A DNA stretch of 46,761 nt from an uncultured Bacteroidota bacterium (GTDB taxonomy: Bacteria > Bacteroidota > Bacteroidia > Chitinophagales > Chitinophagaceae), in NCBI GenBank assembly GCA_903839875.1, contig CAIMDZ010000198.1, positions 1 through 46,761 of the forward strand. The letters run 5' to 3'. Positions within the stretch are counted from its first letter, which is position 1. The number at the start of each line of letters is the position of its first letter. The translations under genes were made by a program, and so were the position numbers. The notes below the pieces were generated by a model. That model saw only the letters and a program-made list of their open reading frames with translations. It did not search any database and was not told the DNA's origin. Shown here in pieces: positions 1 through 7,143 of the stretch.

Positions 1-2
1 AA

Positions 3-63
3 GTTGATAAGTTGATAAGTTGATAGGTTGATAGGTTGATAAGTTGATAGGTTGATAAGTTGA
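3..63. repeat. GTTGATAR octamer tandem array
   Basis: Seven copies of an 8-bp unit, GTTGATAA or GTTGATAG, follow each other without spacers and end in a partial eighth copy. Because 8 is not a multiple of 3, the tract puts TGA, TAA or TAG into all three plus-strand frames, while the other strand stays open. Short versions of the same octamer occur at 37682-37705 and 46251-46266, both at the 3' ends of genes, so a gene may end just left of this window. Confidence 0.9.
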
Positions 64-117
64 ATTATTGCGGAGGTAATGGAAAGCAGATTTTAAAACA
101 GATCGGTGTGAGTGTTA

Positions 118-312
118 CTATTTGCCAAGTATTTGATGGAATAGGTCTTCCGGGTTTTTCGTCTTCTTAACTTTGCCGGCCTCAACGTCTTTTATGGCCT
201 TTTTAGTTGTGGCATTAGGTTCTTCCAGAATTTCGATATAGTTCTGGGTTTTCAGAAAAGCAACAAGCTTCTCACCTTCTGTAGTATGGTCATCTATAGT
301 AATGTAAGTCAT
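118..312 (-). CDS. Small protein, DUF2683/antitoxin-like
   Basis: This 64-residue protein starts with a short beta-strand-like segment (MTYITIDDHTTEG) followed by a lysine-rich helical half. That layout is common in small Bacteroidota proteins annotated as DUF2683 or as antitoxin components. No toxin gene follows it here: the next gene on the same strand is a lipoprotein on its upstream side, and the octamer array lies downstream. Length, ATG start and coding character support a real gene. The antitoxin role is a guess from resemblance only. Confidence 0.55.
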   Translation of the reverse strand: MTYITIDDHTTEGEKLVAFLKTQNYIEILEEPNATTKKAIKDVEAGKVKKTKNPEDLFHQILGK

Positions 313-397
313 AACGTAAATTTTGAGGAAATTGATTGAATACTAAGCAAATTCCTATTACAATGTTATGCAAACAAGCTGAAATCTCATTGATGGG

Positions 398-808
398 CTA
401 TGGCGTATAAATATTGGCTTGTTCATTGTGTATCCCGCCGATATTGCCGATATAGTGTAAACTATCAGTAGTATAAAAATAATATAATGTAAGCGGTATC
501 CCTTGAAAATTGAACATGACAAACTTGTTTATCGAATCTGTCTTAACGTATGTTAACGGGCGCAGGAAAGAATATAACGGAGAAAAAGTAATGGTGGAAT
601 CATTTACTTTTATTATTGTTATCGTGTCATTGCTAATTATATGGGTGCCTCCGTCAAAGAGGTCGGTCCCATGCCAAATATGCCTACCGGCAATTGTATC
701 TATAACACTTTTTTCATGCCGTGGCGATGGCAGCGAAGTGGCAGGGTGTGTGCAACTATATCCAGCCAGCAAAAGAAGTGATAAAGATAAACAGAGCAAA
801 GGTTTCAT
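398..808 (-). CDS. Hypothetical lipoprotein
   Basis: A 136-residue protein. It has an N-terminal hydrophobic signal segment (residues about 3-17) ending in AGYSC, a lipobox with Cys19, so it is probably a lipidated envelope protein. The remainder is about 117 residues, beta-rich in appearance, with repeated D-T/S-I-T motifs and no family I recognise. A possible -7 box (TAACTTTA on the minus strand) lies upstream. It stands alone, with no operon partner. The plus-strand open frame over the same region lacks such features and is taken as its shadow. Confidence 0.6.
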   Translation of the reverse strand: MKPLLCLSLSLLLLAGYSCTHPATSLPSPRHEKSVIDTIAGRHIWHGTDLFDGGTHIISNDTITIIKVNDSTITFSPLYSFLRPLTYVKTDSINKFVMFNFQGIPLTLYYFYTTDSLHYIGNIGGIHNEQANIYTP

Positions 809-877
809 ATCGGTGAATACTTTGTATAAAGTTAGGAAAATTATGTTTCACAAACGAAAAGAAATGAATTTTGTTCA

Positions 878-945
878 GCATACCTCTTCAACACCACAAT
901 CTCTCCTCATCATCAACCGTCACAATCCTTGAAACCTGATAAATA
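878..945 (-). pseudogene. Possible remnant of a tsaC 3' end
   Basis: On the minus strand this stretch reads V-S-R-I-V-T-V-D-D-E-E, then one base out of frame I-V-V-L-K-R. The end of the nearby tsaC gene reads P-S-R-I-V-R-V-D-D-K-G-G-I-V-V-L-R-G. At the nucleotide level TCAAGGATTGTGA, GATGAT and ATTGTGGTG are shared in the same order. This suggests a decayed partial duplicate. It could instead be a 22-codon mini-ORF beginning ATGGCTGAAG that resembles tsaC by chance. Confidence 0.4.
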
Positions 946-1035
946 TCTTCAGCCATTTGTTATAACCTTAATACAAATTGGAAAGATATTTCTACCCGTT
1001 TAAAGCAGATAATTCAGATTGGTAATGTGGTATAA

Positions 1036-1067
1036 TTTGCGGCAAATACAATAAATTCTTACCTTTG
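1036..1067 (+). promoter_or_regulatory. Bacteroidota sigma-type promoter
   Basis: TTTG (1036-1039), a 20-bp spacer and TACCTTTG (1060-1067) match the Bacteroidota consensus TTTG-N19/20-TAnnTTTG. It lies 25 bp ahead of the small gene starting at 1093. A second weaker box, TACTTTCG, is at 1081-1088. Confidence 0.6.
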
Positions 1068-1092
1068 ATATATCAATTTATACTTTCGTTTT

Positions 1093-1254
1093 ATGACCGA
1101 TAAGGAAATGAAAAAACTGGAATTAGCTTTAAAAAAGCAGAGGAAGGAAGTTAACTCTTCAAAGGAGGCAGCTGAAAATCTGTTAAAAAAATTAGGTATA
1201 CTTACAGCCAAAGGAAATTTCACGAAAGCGCATAGACCAACTAAACAAAACTAA
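1093..1254 (+). CDS. Small helical protein, LGxxTxKGN family
   Basis: A 53-residue gene. The product begins MTDKEMKKLELALKKQRK and ends with the signature LLKKLGILTAKGNFTKAHRP. The N-terminal 35 residues are charged and probably one or two helices. A relative with the same signature, FLIELGVFTAKGNLKKRF, is encoded on the opposite strand at 46471-46623. Such short proteins recur in Bacteroidota, usually as hypothetical. A good promoter lies directly upstream. I know of no function; a regulator or antitoxin is possible but unsupported. Confidence 0.65.
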   Translation: MTDKEMKKLELALKKQRKEVNSSKEAAENLLKKLGILTAKGNFTKAHRPTKQN

Positions 1255-1262
1255 TAGTTAGC

Positions 1263-1835
1263 CTACCCTCTCAGCACCACAATCCCACCCTTATCATCCA
1301 CTCTCACAATCCTTGACGGCGTATTAATTACTTCATCATCCTGCCGCCATTTTACCACATAGTCAACTCCGGAAATAATTTCGCCTTCTACCATTTTGTA
1401 AATAGACGGCGTGGGGTGGCCGCTTAGGTTTGCTGAGGTGGAGATGATGGGTTTTCGGTAACGTTTTATGAGGGCTTTGCAGAATGGATCGGTAGTGACG
1501 CGGATGGCTATGCTGCCGTCTTTGCTTACTACGTTTTTGGGGAAGTCAAGGGCGTTGTTGTAAATGACTGTTGTGTGGGTTTGAAAGCTTTCTATGATGG
1601 CAATAATATCGGGTGGCGGAGCGGCTACATACTGTAATACATCGCGGGCATCGGCGAGTAATACGATCATGCTTTTTTCTTTGGGGCGTTGCTTTATGGC
1701 AAAGACTTTTTCAACTGCGGCTTCGTTCATGGCATCGCAGCCTATTCCCCATATGGTATCTGTAGGGTAGAGGATAGTGCCGCCTGAACGGAGTACACTG
1801 ATGCAGTTTTTTATGTCGTTTTCGAAGTCCACCAT
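1263..1835 (-). CDS. tsaC: L-threonylcarbamoyladenylate synthase (YrdC/Sua5 family)
   Basis: It makes threonylcarbamoyl-AMP from threonine, bicarbonate and ATP, the first step of the t6A37 modification of tRNAs reading ANN codons. The 190-residue product is one YrdC domain. The PTDTIWGIGCD segment (about 24-34), the K48-Q-R50 nucleotide-binding motif and STSANLSG are all visible. A longer frame begins at 1868, but the ATG at 1835 begins exactly where the family begins (MVDFENDI). The gene overlaps the 3' end of the upstream glycosyltransferase by 25 bp, so the two are probably cotranscribed. There is no Sua5 C-terminal domain, which makes it the short TsaC type. Confidence 0.9.
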   Translation of the reverse strand: MVDFENDIKNCISVLRSGGTILYPTDTIWGIGCDAMNEAAVEKVFAIKQRPKEKSMIVLLADARDVLQYVAAPPPDIIAIIESFQTHTTVIYNNALDFPKNVVSKDGSIAIRVTTDPFCKALIKRYRKPIISTSANLSGHPTPSIYKMVEGEIISGVDYVVKWRQDDEVINTPSRIVRVDDKGGIVVLRG

Positions 1836-2914
1836 AGCAGTTGTTCGTTGGTTATTTCCATAGCACATTTGAAATGGCCTTCAGGGCATTCTTTATGACC
1901 ATGCAGTCCGCAGGGGCGGCAATAAAGGCGTTCTTTTATTTCTACTATTTTCCCATTGTTATGCAAGGGGCCAAACCCGAATGCAGGCACTGTGGAGCAA
2001 AATACGGCAGTTACAGGTGCATTCATTGCAGAGGCAAAGTGAAGAGGAGCAGAATCATTTGTGTAATTCATTCCGGCATCCTTCATCAGCGCCGCAGACT
2101 GAAGGAAGCTTAATTTTCCACAAAGGTTTTTGACCAGTGGATGCTTTGTTTTACTGGCAATTGAATCGGCCAGTTCTTTATCGCCGGGCGCACCCAATAA
2201 GTAAATGTGATAATCTGCCGGCAACTGATCAACCAGGCTTACCCATTTTTCACCGGGGAACTGCTTAGTGAACCAGACAGATGAAGGCGCAATGCAGATA
2301 TACGGTTTCGACTTGTATTTGATTACTGACGCCTCGTCTGCAGGGGTGGGGTATAGCTTTGGCCAGGCAGGTTCAGTGTCTGTAATATCAGCAATAAGCT
2401 GCTGGTTGCGGCCAATCTCATGCATGGGAGCAGGGCTGTAGGGCTGAGCGATAATGTGTGTCACTTTTTTTGTGAAACAAAAAGCGAAGGGGTTTTTATC
2501 AAAGCCGGCTTTATACTGCGCTCCGGAAAATAGCATAATAAGCCCTGATGAACCAAAACGGTGCAGGTTAATAATATGAGTATATTTTTGTCTGCGAACC
2601 TGTGCGATGATCCTGAATAGGTTTTGATTTTTTTGATTTTTCTTGTCCCAAACCAAGAGGTTAGTGATGCAGGGATGATTTTGTAAAAGGCCTTCATTTC
2701 CCTTTCTGAGCAGGAAATCTAATTGAGCCGAAGGGTAAAACTGATGCAGTTTTTCAATAACAGCCGTAGCAAGGACTACATCGCCTGTGAAAGCTGTCTG
2801 TATAACTAAAAATTTATGTGCCACTGCCGCAAATCTACGATTGTAAACCTTTTTGAAGGTTTTAACAATAAAAAAAAATTTTTTCAGATTTTTGGTGCTA
2901 AATTTGTAATACAA
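1811..2914 (-). CDS. Glycosyltransferase family 9 (heptosyltransferase-like)
   Basis: A GT9 family glycosyltransferase, probably adding a sugar to lipopolysaccharide core or another surface glycan from the cytoplasmic face. The N-terminal Rossmann start is FLVIQTAFTGDVVLATAVIE. The C-terminal half carries IAPSSVWFTKQFPGEKW and the donor-site motif YTNDSAPLHFASAMNAP, as in WaaC/WaaF. The C-terminus is rich in Cys and His (YCRPCGLHGHKECPEGHFKC), which is usual in Bacteroidota members. The start is uncertain: a GTG at 2824 (VAHKFLVIQ) would remove a non-family N-terminal extension and lies just after a TAGATTTG -7 box at 2830-2837 on the minus strand. Confidence 0.85.
   Translation of the reverse strand: MYYKFSTKNLKKFFFIVKTFKKVYNRRFAAVAHKFLVIQTAFTGDVVLATAVIEKLHQFYPSAQLDFLLRKGNEGLLQNHPCITNLLVWDKKNQKNQNLFRIIAQVRRQKYTHIINLHRFGSSGLIMLFSGAQYKAGFDKNPFAFCFTKKVTHIIAQPYSPAPMHEIGRNQQLIADITDTEPAWPKLYPTPADEASVIKYKSKPYICIAPSSVWFTKQFPGEKWVSLVDQLPADYHIYLLGAPGDKELADSIASKTKHPLVKNLCGKLSFLQSAALMKDAGMNYTNDSAPLHFASAMNAPVTAVFCSTVPAFGFGPLHNNGKIVEIKERLYCRPCGLHGHKECPEGHFKCAMEITNEQLLWWTSKTT
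2899..2906 (+). promoter_or_regulatory. TAnnTTTG -7 box for first DUF1573 gene
   Basis: TAAATTTG matches the Bacteroidota -7 consensus and lies 39 bp before the ATG at 2946. No convincing -33 TTTG is present at the right spacing. Confidence 0.45.
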
Positions 2915-2945
2915 CTATACGTTAATCAATTAAACGAATATAAAC

Positions 2946-3479
2946 ATGAAAAAGGCAATTATTTCATTAGGATTATTGTTACTGTGTGCCGGCGTTACAA
3001 TGGCCCAGAAGAAGCATAAAAAAGACAATGCAACGCCTGAGAACACCCCGACAGTAACTACTCCTGCTCCTCCGAACCAGGTAACTAATGCCACTCATTC
3101 ACCTAATGCCACCCAGGCAGGTAATGCTGACAATATGGCTTTCAAAGATGCTGTTCATGAATTTGGTACCGTACCCGAAGGCCCTGATGCGACCTGTGAA
3201 TTCACTTTCAAGAATACAGGTAATGAGCCAATAATCATTGAAAAAGCACAACCATCATGTGGTTGTACCGTTCCATCATTTTCGAAAGAGCCGGTTCCAC
3301 CAGGTGGTTCAGGCACAATAAGTGTTGCGTACCATACCAAAGGGAAACCGAATCCGTTTACCAAAACCATCACAGTAGTATCCAATGCAGGTACCAAAGT
3401 ACTCACCATTAAAGGGAATGTAGAAAAGGCTCCTACTGGCTCAGTGCCTGAGAATAATTCCATGATCAGGACTAATTAA
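2946..3479 (+). CDS. DUF1573 secreted protein (first of three)
   Basis: A 177-residue protein with a signal peptide (MKKAIISLGLLLLCAGVTMAQ), a Thr/Pro/Asn-rich linker (about 25-62) and one DUF1573 domain. The domain has an immunoglobulin-like (ASPM-SPD-2-Hydin type) fold. Hallmarks are HEFGTVPEG, FTFKNTGNEPIIIEKAQ, the SCGCT motif and the final TKTITVVSN strand. Such proteins are exported and abundant in Bacteroidota; their precise role is not known. It is the first of three similar genes running in the same direction and is separated from the second by a 160-bp inverted-repeat element. Confidence 0.85.
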   Translation: MKKAIISLGLLLLCAGVTMAQKKHKKDNATPENTPTVTTPAPPNQVTNATHSPNATQAGNADNMAFKDAVHEFGTVPEGPDATCEFTFKNTGNEPIIIEKAQPSCGCTVPSFSKEPVPPGGSGTISVAYHTKGKPNPFTKTITVVSNAGTKVLTIKGNVEKAPTGSVPENNSMIRTN

Positions 3480-3489
3480 TAAATAGTTT

Positions 3490-3648
3490 AGTGAAGATGA
3501 CAAAATAAATCCTACAATTTGAATGTTCTTTTCCATTTCTGCTTCGTTGCAAAAGTCTTTAAATAGATTGCTATTCGCAGATTTTGCGCCTCGCATAAAA
3601 GAAAAAATAACTATCCAACTTCGTAGGATTTATTTTGACATCTTCACT
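3490..3648. mobile_element. MITE-like element, family 1, copy A
   Basis: A 159-bp element bounded by 26-bp terminal inverted repeats (3490-3515 and 3623-3648) matching at 25 of 26 positions, with the core ACAAAATAAATCCTAC. Its interior (for example TGTTCTTTTCCATTT, CTTTAAATAG, GCTATTC) is shared with the 160-bp copy at 39644-39803. It has no coding capacity. It fills the gap between two DUF1573 genes and ends 19 bp before the second start codon. Confidence 0.75.
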
Positions 3649-3667
3649 TATACGGATCAATACGAAG

Positions 3668-4210
3668 ATGAAGAAAGTAATAATTGCATTCTTTTGCTTA
3701 TCTATGGGCATTGCAGTAAGAGCCCAGGATAACAAGACGGCTGCCGGAACAACACCGCCTACATTACCGGGAGGAACCCAAATGGCTCCTGCACAGGTTG
3801 ATCCAAAGGATGCAGGTAAGTTTAAATTTGAAGAGGAGACCCATGATTTTGGCGAGATTTTGGATGGCCCTGCCGCAGAATATGATTTTGAGTTTAAGAA
3901 TGTTGGTAAAAGCCCGATAGTTATTACTGAAGCGCATGGTTCATGTGGCTGTACAGTTCCTAAATGGCCGAAAGACCCTATTCTGCCTAAGCATAAGGGT
4001 GTAATCCATGTTACCTTTAATACTACAGGCAGGGTTGGGCCGATAAATAAGGATGTATTCATAACATCGAACGCCCTGCAAAACCCGATGAAACTGCATA
4101 TTACCGGCTTTGTGAAACCCAATCCGGCAAATGAAAATAAACCTGCGCCGCTACCACCCGTACCTCCTGCAGCTGAATCACCACATGGTAAAATAATTGA
4201 TAATCACTAA
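3668..4210 (+). CDS. DUF1573 secreted protein (second)
   Basis: A 180-residue protein with a signal peptide (MKKVIIAFFCLSMGIAVRAQ), a Pro/Thr-rich stretch, one DUF1573 domain and a proline-rich tail (KPAPLPPVPPAAE). The motifs are THDFGEILDGP, FEFKNVGKSPIVITEAHGSCGCTVP and ITSNALQNP. The frame is open from 3635, but the ATG at 3668 begins a standard signal peptide, and the upstream codons lie in the end of the repeat element. It is paralogous to its two neighbours, so the cluster arose by tandem duplication. The function of the family is unknown. Confidence 0.85.
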   Translation: MKKVIIAFFCLSMGIAVRAQDNKTAAGTTPPTLPGGTQMAPAQVDPKDAGKFKFEEETHDFGEILDGPAAEYDFEFKNVGKSPIVITEAHGSCGCTVPKWPKDPILPKHKGVIHVTFNTTGRVGPINKDVFITSNALQNPMKLHITGFVKPNPANENKPAPLPPVPPAAESPHGKIIDNH

Positions 4211-4277
4211 AAAATAATTAGCAGAGATAGCTGGCTTAACGGCTATCTGAAAACAAGGTTCAATAAAATAGCAGATT

Positions 4278-4703
4278 ATGAGAAAAACAATCATCCTTTT
4301 TTTTAGCTTTCTGATAGCAACATTCACACAGGTAAATGCACAAACCAACGTTCCAAAAGAGGGCCCGATGTTTAAATTTGACGGCGGAGATACGCATGAT
4401 TTCGGAATACTGAAACGCGGACCTGTTGCTATGTATGTGTTTGAATTTACCAATACCGGGAATCGCCCGCTTAATATCATCAACGTCACACCGTCATGTG
4501 GTTGTACTAATGTGGATTGGCCTAAAGTACCCATTATGCCCGGACAAAAAGGTAAAATACAACTGGGGTTAAAAACAGAAGAACAACATGGTGTTTTCAA
4601 TAAAGAGGTTTACATACAATCGGATGCGGTAAACAATCCGCATGGGGATAAACGTTACACTATATACATCAAAGGGGATGCGAGAGATGAAGTGAAAAAG
4701 TAG
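4278..4703 (+). CDS. DUF1573 secreted protein (third)
   Basis: A 141-residue, compact member of the DUF1573 family with a signal peptide (MRKTIILFFSFLIATFTQVNAQ) and almost no linker. Motifs are THDFGILKRGP, FEFTNTGNRPLNIINVTPSCGCTNV and QSDAVNNPHGDKRY. It lacks the Pro-rich extensions of its two upstream paralogues. A strong two-way terminator follows, so the three DUF1573 genes end as one unit facing pcm. Confidence 0.85.
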   Translation: MRKTIILFFSFLIATFTQVNAQTNVPKEGPMFKFDGGDTHDFGILKRGPVAMYVFEFTNTGNRPLNIINVTPSCGCTNVDWPKVPIMPGQKGKIQLGLKTEEQHGVFNKEVYIQSDAVNNPHGDKRYTIYIKGDARDEVKK

Positions 4704-4725
4704 TTTCCTTTTTAGGGCAATATTA

Positions 4726-4757
4726 TTTTTTAAGGCTGCCACCTGGCAGCCTTAAAA
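4726..4757. terminator. Bidirectional intrinsic terminator
   Basis: A perfect 13-bp stem, TTTTAAGGCTGCC pairing with GGCAGCCTTAAAA around an ACCT loop, lies between the convergent DUF1573 and pcm genes. T-rich DNA on each strand supports termination both ways. Confidence 0.85.
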
Positions 4758-4760
4758 CTA

Positions 4761-5441
4761 TCAGGCATTGTTGTTCTTTCCCTGAAGCATGGGCACAAAG
4801 GAGAAATCACCCATAGTTTCTTCATGAACTTTGCCTTCTGTATCTTTAAAGATGCGCAACATTTTCTGGGTTTTGTCTTCACCTACAGGAATCACCATTA
4901 TTCCGCCCGGTTTTAATTGGGCAAGCAGTTTTGGCGGAATAAAAGGGGCGCCGCATGTTACCAGTATTTTATCGAAAGGAGCGTAGGATAGAAGGCCTTC
5001 AAAGCCATCTCCATAGAACCGTTTGATATTTGGATATTTTTTCAAGAGCTGAAACTTATTGGCATTTTCATACAATTCCTTTTGCCGCTCAATTGTGAAA
5101 AGGGAAATACCCATCTCTCCCAGTACGCAGGCCTGGTATGCGCTGCCTGTGCCTATTTCCAGCACTCTGTCGAATTTTTTGAGTTCCAGTAATTGAGTCT
5201 GGCAGGCAACAGTGTAGGGTTGTGATATGGTTTGACCCGCAGAGATAGGGAAAGCCCGATCTTCATAAGCCTGCCGTTCAAAAGCATTGTCGAGGAAAAA
5301 ATGGCGGGGAATTGCCTCAATTGCTGCAAGTACACGTTCATCTTTAATGCCTTTTTCCCGAAGACCCTGAACGAGTTGTTTACGTAACCCTTTGTGAAGG
5401 TAATTATCCTCTTTTGGTAAACTATGCAACATACCCTGCAA
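4761..5441 (-). CDS. pcm: Protein-L-isoaspartate O-methyltransferase
   Basis: It transfers a methyl group from S-adenosylmethionine to L-isoaspartyl residues of damaged proteins, starting their repair. The 226-residue product has the family order: VLAAIEAIPRHFF and AYEDRAFPISAGQTISQP (substrate region, about 40-80), then the SAM-binding motif VLEIGTGSAYQACVL, then GDGFEGLLSYAPFDKILVTC and GGIMVIPVG. Two in-frame ATG codons (5441 and 5432) are possible starts. It is monocistronic, convergent with the DUF1573 cluster. Confidence 0.92.
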   Translation of the reverse strand: MQGMLHSLPKEDNYLHKGLRKQLVQGLREKGIKDERVLAAIEAIPRHFFLDNAFERQAYEDRAFPISAGQTISQPYTVACQTQLLELKKFDRVLEIGTGSAYQACVLGEMGISLFTIERQKELYENANKFQLLKKYPNIKRFYGDGFEGLLSYAPFDKILVTCGAPFIPPKLLAQLKPGGIMVIPVGEDKTQKMLRIFKDTEGKVHEETMGDFSFVPMLQGKNNNA

Positions 5442-5831
5442 AGGTAGGTTAGTAATGCCTTAAATAAAACTGAGGTTCCCCGTTTGTTATAAATGAAACC
5501 CGGGAAAATAAATAGCTCCATGAATCCTTATAGCGTCCCGGATATTTTCTTTTTTTCGTGTAAAAACGCAAGAGCAGATGTTACCAAATAACTCAATTTT
5601 CACACTCATTTTTTACTCTGCGGCCCTGATAAAATTATCAGCTATATTAAGGGTGATACTTACCAGGCAAGGGGCGGATCTGTAAAATTTTGTATTTGAA
5701 AAGTAGTATTTTTTCGGTTATCCTGGCTTAATTACGTGTGCTTATTCAGCTTAATATATTAGTTAAATCACCGTTAAACCGTATATTGGTACGCTATGTT
5801 AGTGTAAATGCATTAGTACATTTGTTGCTGA
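5442..5831. other. Intergenic region, 390 bp
   Basis: A divergent intergenic space between pcm and the histidine kinase. I see no ORF of coding character and no strong hairpin. It holds the kinase promoter box TACATTTG near its right end. Confidence 0.5.
5817..5824 (+). promoter_or_regulatory. TAnnTTTG -7 box, histidine kinase
   Basis: TACATTTG ends only 7 nt before the ATG at 5832, so transcription should begin at or next to the start codon. No clear -33 element is visible. Confidence 0.5.
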
Positions 5832-7118
5832 ATGAAGAAGAGTTTCCCTGTAATAGTTGTTTTGATTACTCTTTCCGTTGTAGGCATATTGGTCATACAG
5901 ATGTCATGGATCAGTAATGCCCTGAAACTGAAACATGAAGAATTGCAGCGTGAGGTAGATAATACATTAAAGCAAACAAGGGAGATGATCTGGAGCAGTT
6001 TCATGTATAAATCGAAAACGTTCGTTCCCAATGAAGAATCCAGGCAATTTTATCTGCAGAATCATTTTATAGTTGATGGCTCGTTTACCAAAGAGGAGGT
6101 CAACGATATTATTAAGAACCAGTTGAGCCAGAATAATATAAAGCAGCCATTTGAGTTTTGTATCAATAATATATACCACTTCAGCGTATTGCAGTCAGAT
6201 GGGTTTCAGATATCAGACCTTCATACCGCAAAACAATTAGAGCTTTCTCCCGAAGATGCCTTAAAATCACATGAAACTTTATACCTGCTCGTAAAAGAAG
6301 ACAAGAATTCGATTATCAGGGAAATGTTGTGGATGATCATAGCTTCTATTTTTTTTACTACTATCATAATCCTTGCTTTTGTGGTTACAGTGCGTACGCT
6401 GTTTAACCAGAAAAAGCTTTCTGAAATAAAGTCGGATTTTATCAATAACATGACACATGAGCTCAAGACGCCACTTGCAACTATTTCATTGGCTATTGAT
6501 GCACTTACCAATGAAAAGGTGATACATGATACGGATAAAATAAGGATTTACAGCAGCATGATCAAGGAGGAGAACAAGCGGATGAATAAACAGGTGGAAA
6601 AGATATTGCAGGCAGCCAGGCTTGAAAAAGAAGAAATAAAACTAAGTGTACAGAAGTTAAATGTTCACGAAGTCATCAATAAGGTAGCTGATAACATATT
6701 ACTGCAGATAGAGGAGAAAAAAGGAACGCTGACGTTAAAATTAACAGCTACAAATCCTGAAATAGAGGCCGATGAGGTACATTTTTCCAACATTATTTTT
6801 AACCTCCTGGATAATGCAATGAAATATTCTAAAGATGCACCACACATAGAAGTGCAGACCCTGAATACCGGAAACGGTATGCTATCCATAAAAATAAAAG
6901 ACGATGGCATAGGGATGGACAAGGAAACGCAGTCGCGCATTTTTGAGAAATTCTACCGGGCGCATACAGGCAACATACACAATGTAAAAGGTTTTGGACT
7001 TGGATTAAGTTATGTGAAAGCAATTGTGGATGCGCATAATGGTAAAATTAAAGTAGAAAGCGTCCTGGGAAAAGGAAGTACGTTTACGGTGATCATGCCT
7101 ACGCAGGCGAAAGGATAA
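5832..7118 (+). CDS. Membrane sensor histidine kinase
   Basis: A 428-residue inner-membrane sensor kinase. Transmembrane helix 1 is at about 5-25 and helix 2 at about 165-190, enclosing a periplasmic sensor of about 140 residues with no recognisable fold. The HisKA domain has the phosphoacceptor His209 in NNMTHELKTPLATI. The HATPase_c domain has the N box NLLDNAMKYSK, the G1 box DDGIGMDKE and the G2 box GFGLGLSYVKAIVDAHNGK. No response regulator is adjacent, because the next gene is on the other strand. The kinase is therefore an orphan whose partner is elsewhere. Confidence 0.9.
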   Translation: MKKSFPVIVVLITLSVVGILVIQMSWISNALKLKHEELQREVDNTLKQTREMIWSSFMYKSKTFVPNEESRQFYLQNHFIVDGSFTKEEVNDIIKNQLSQNNIKQPFEFCINNIYHFSVLQSDGFQISDLHTAKQLELSPEDALKSHETLYLLVKEDKNSIIREMLWMIIASIFFTTIIILAFVVTVRTLFNQKKLSEIKSDFINNMTHELKTPLATISLAIDALTNEKVIHDTDKIRIYSSMIKEENKRMNKQVEKILQAARLEKEEIKLSVQKLNVHEVINKVADNILLQIEEKKGTLTLKLTATNPEIEADEVHFSNIIFNLLDNAMKYSKDAPHIEVQTLNTGNGMLSIKIKDDGIGMDKETQSRIFEKFYRAHTGNIHNVKGFGLGLSYVKAIVDAHNGKIKVESVLGKGSTFTVIMPTQAKG

Positions 7119-7143
7119 AAAAGGTAAATAGTAAAGCTGGTGA

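Noticed and set aside
3-63. Possible CRISPR array
   Set aside because: The units abut with no spacers and are only 8 bp long, so this is a microsatellite-type repeat. No cas gene is present.
510-932. 140-residue open frame on the plus strand over the lipoprotein gene
   Set aside because: It is the antisense of a minus-strand lipoprotein with a clear lipobox and has no signal or family features of its own.
3523-3732. 69-residue open frame between the first two DUF1573 genes
   Set aside because: It lies largely within the miniature inverted-repeat element and has no coding character.
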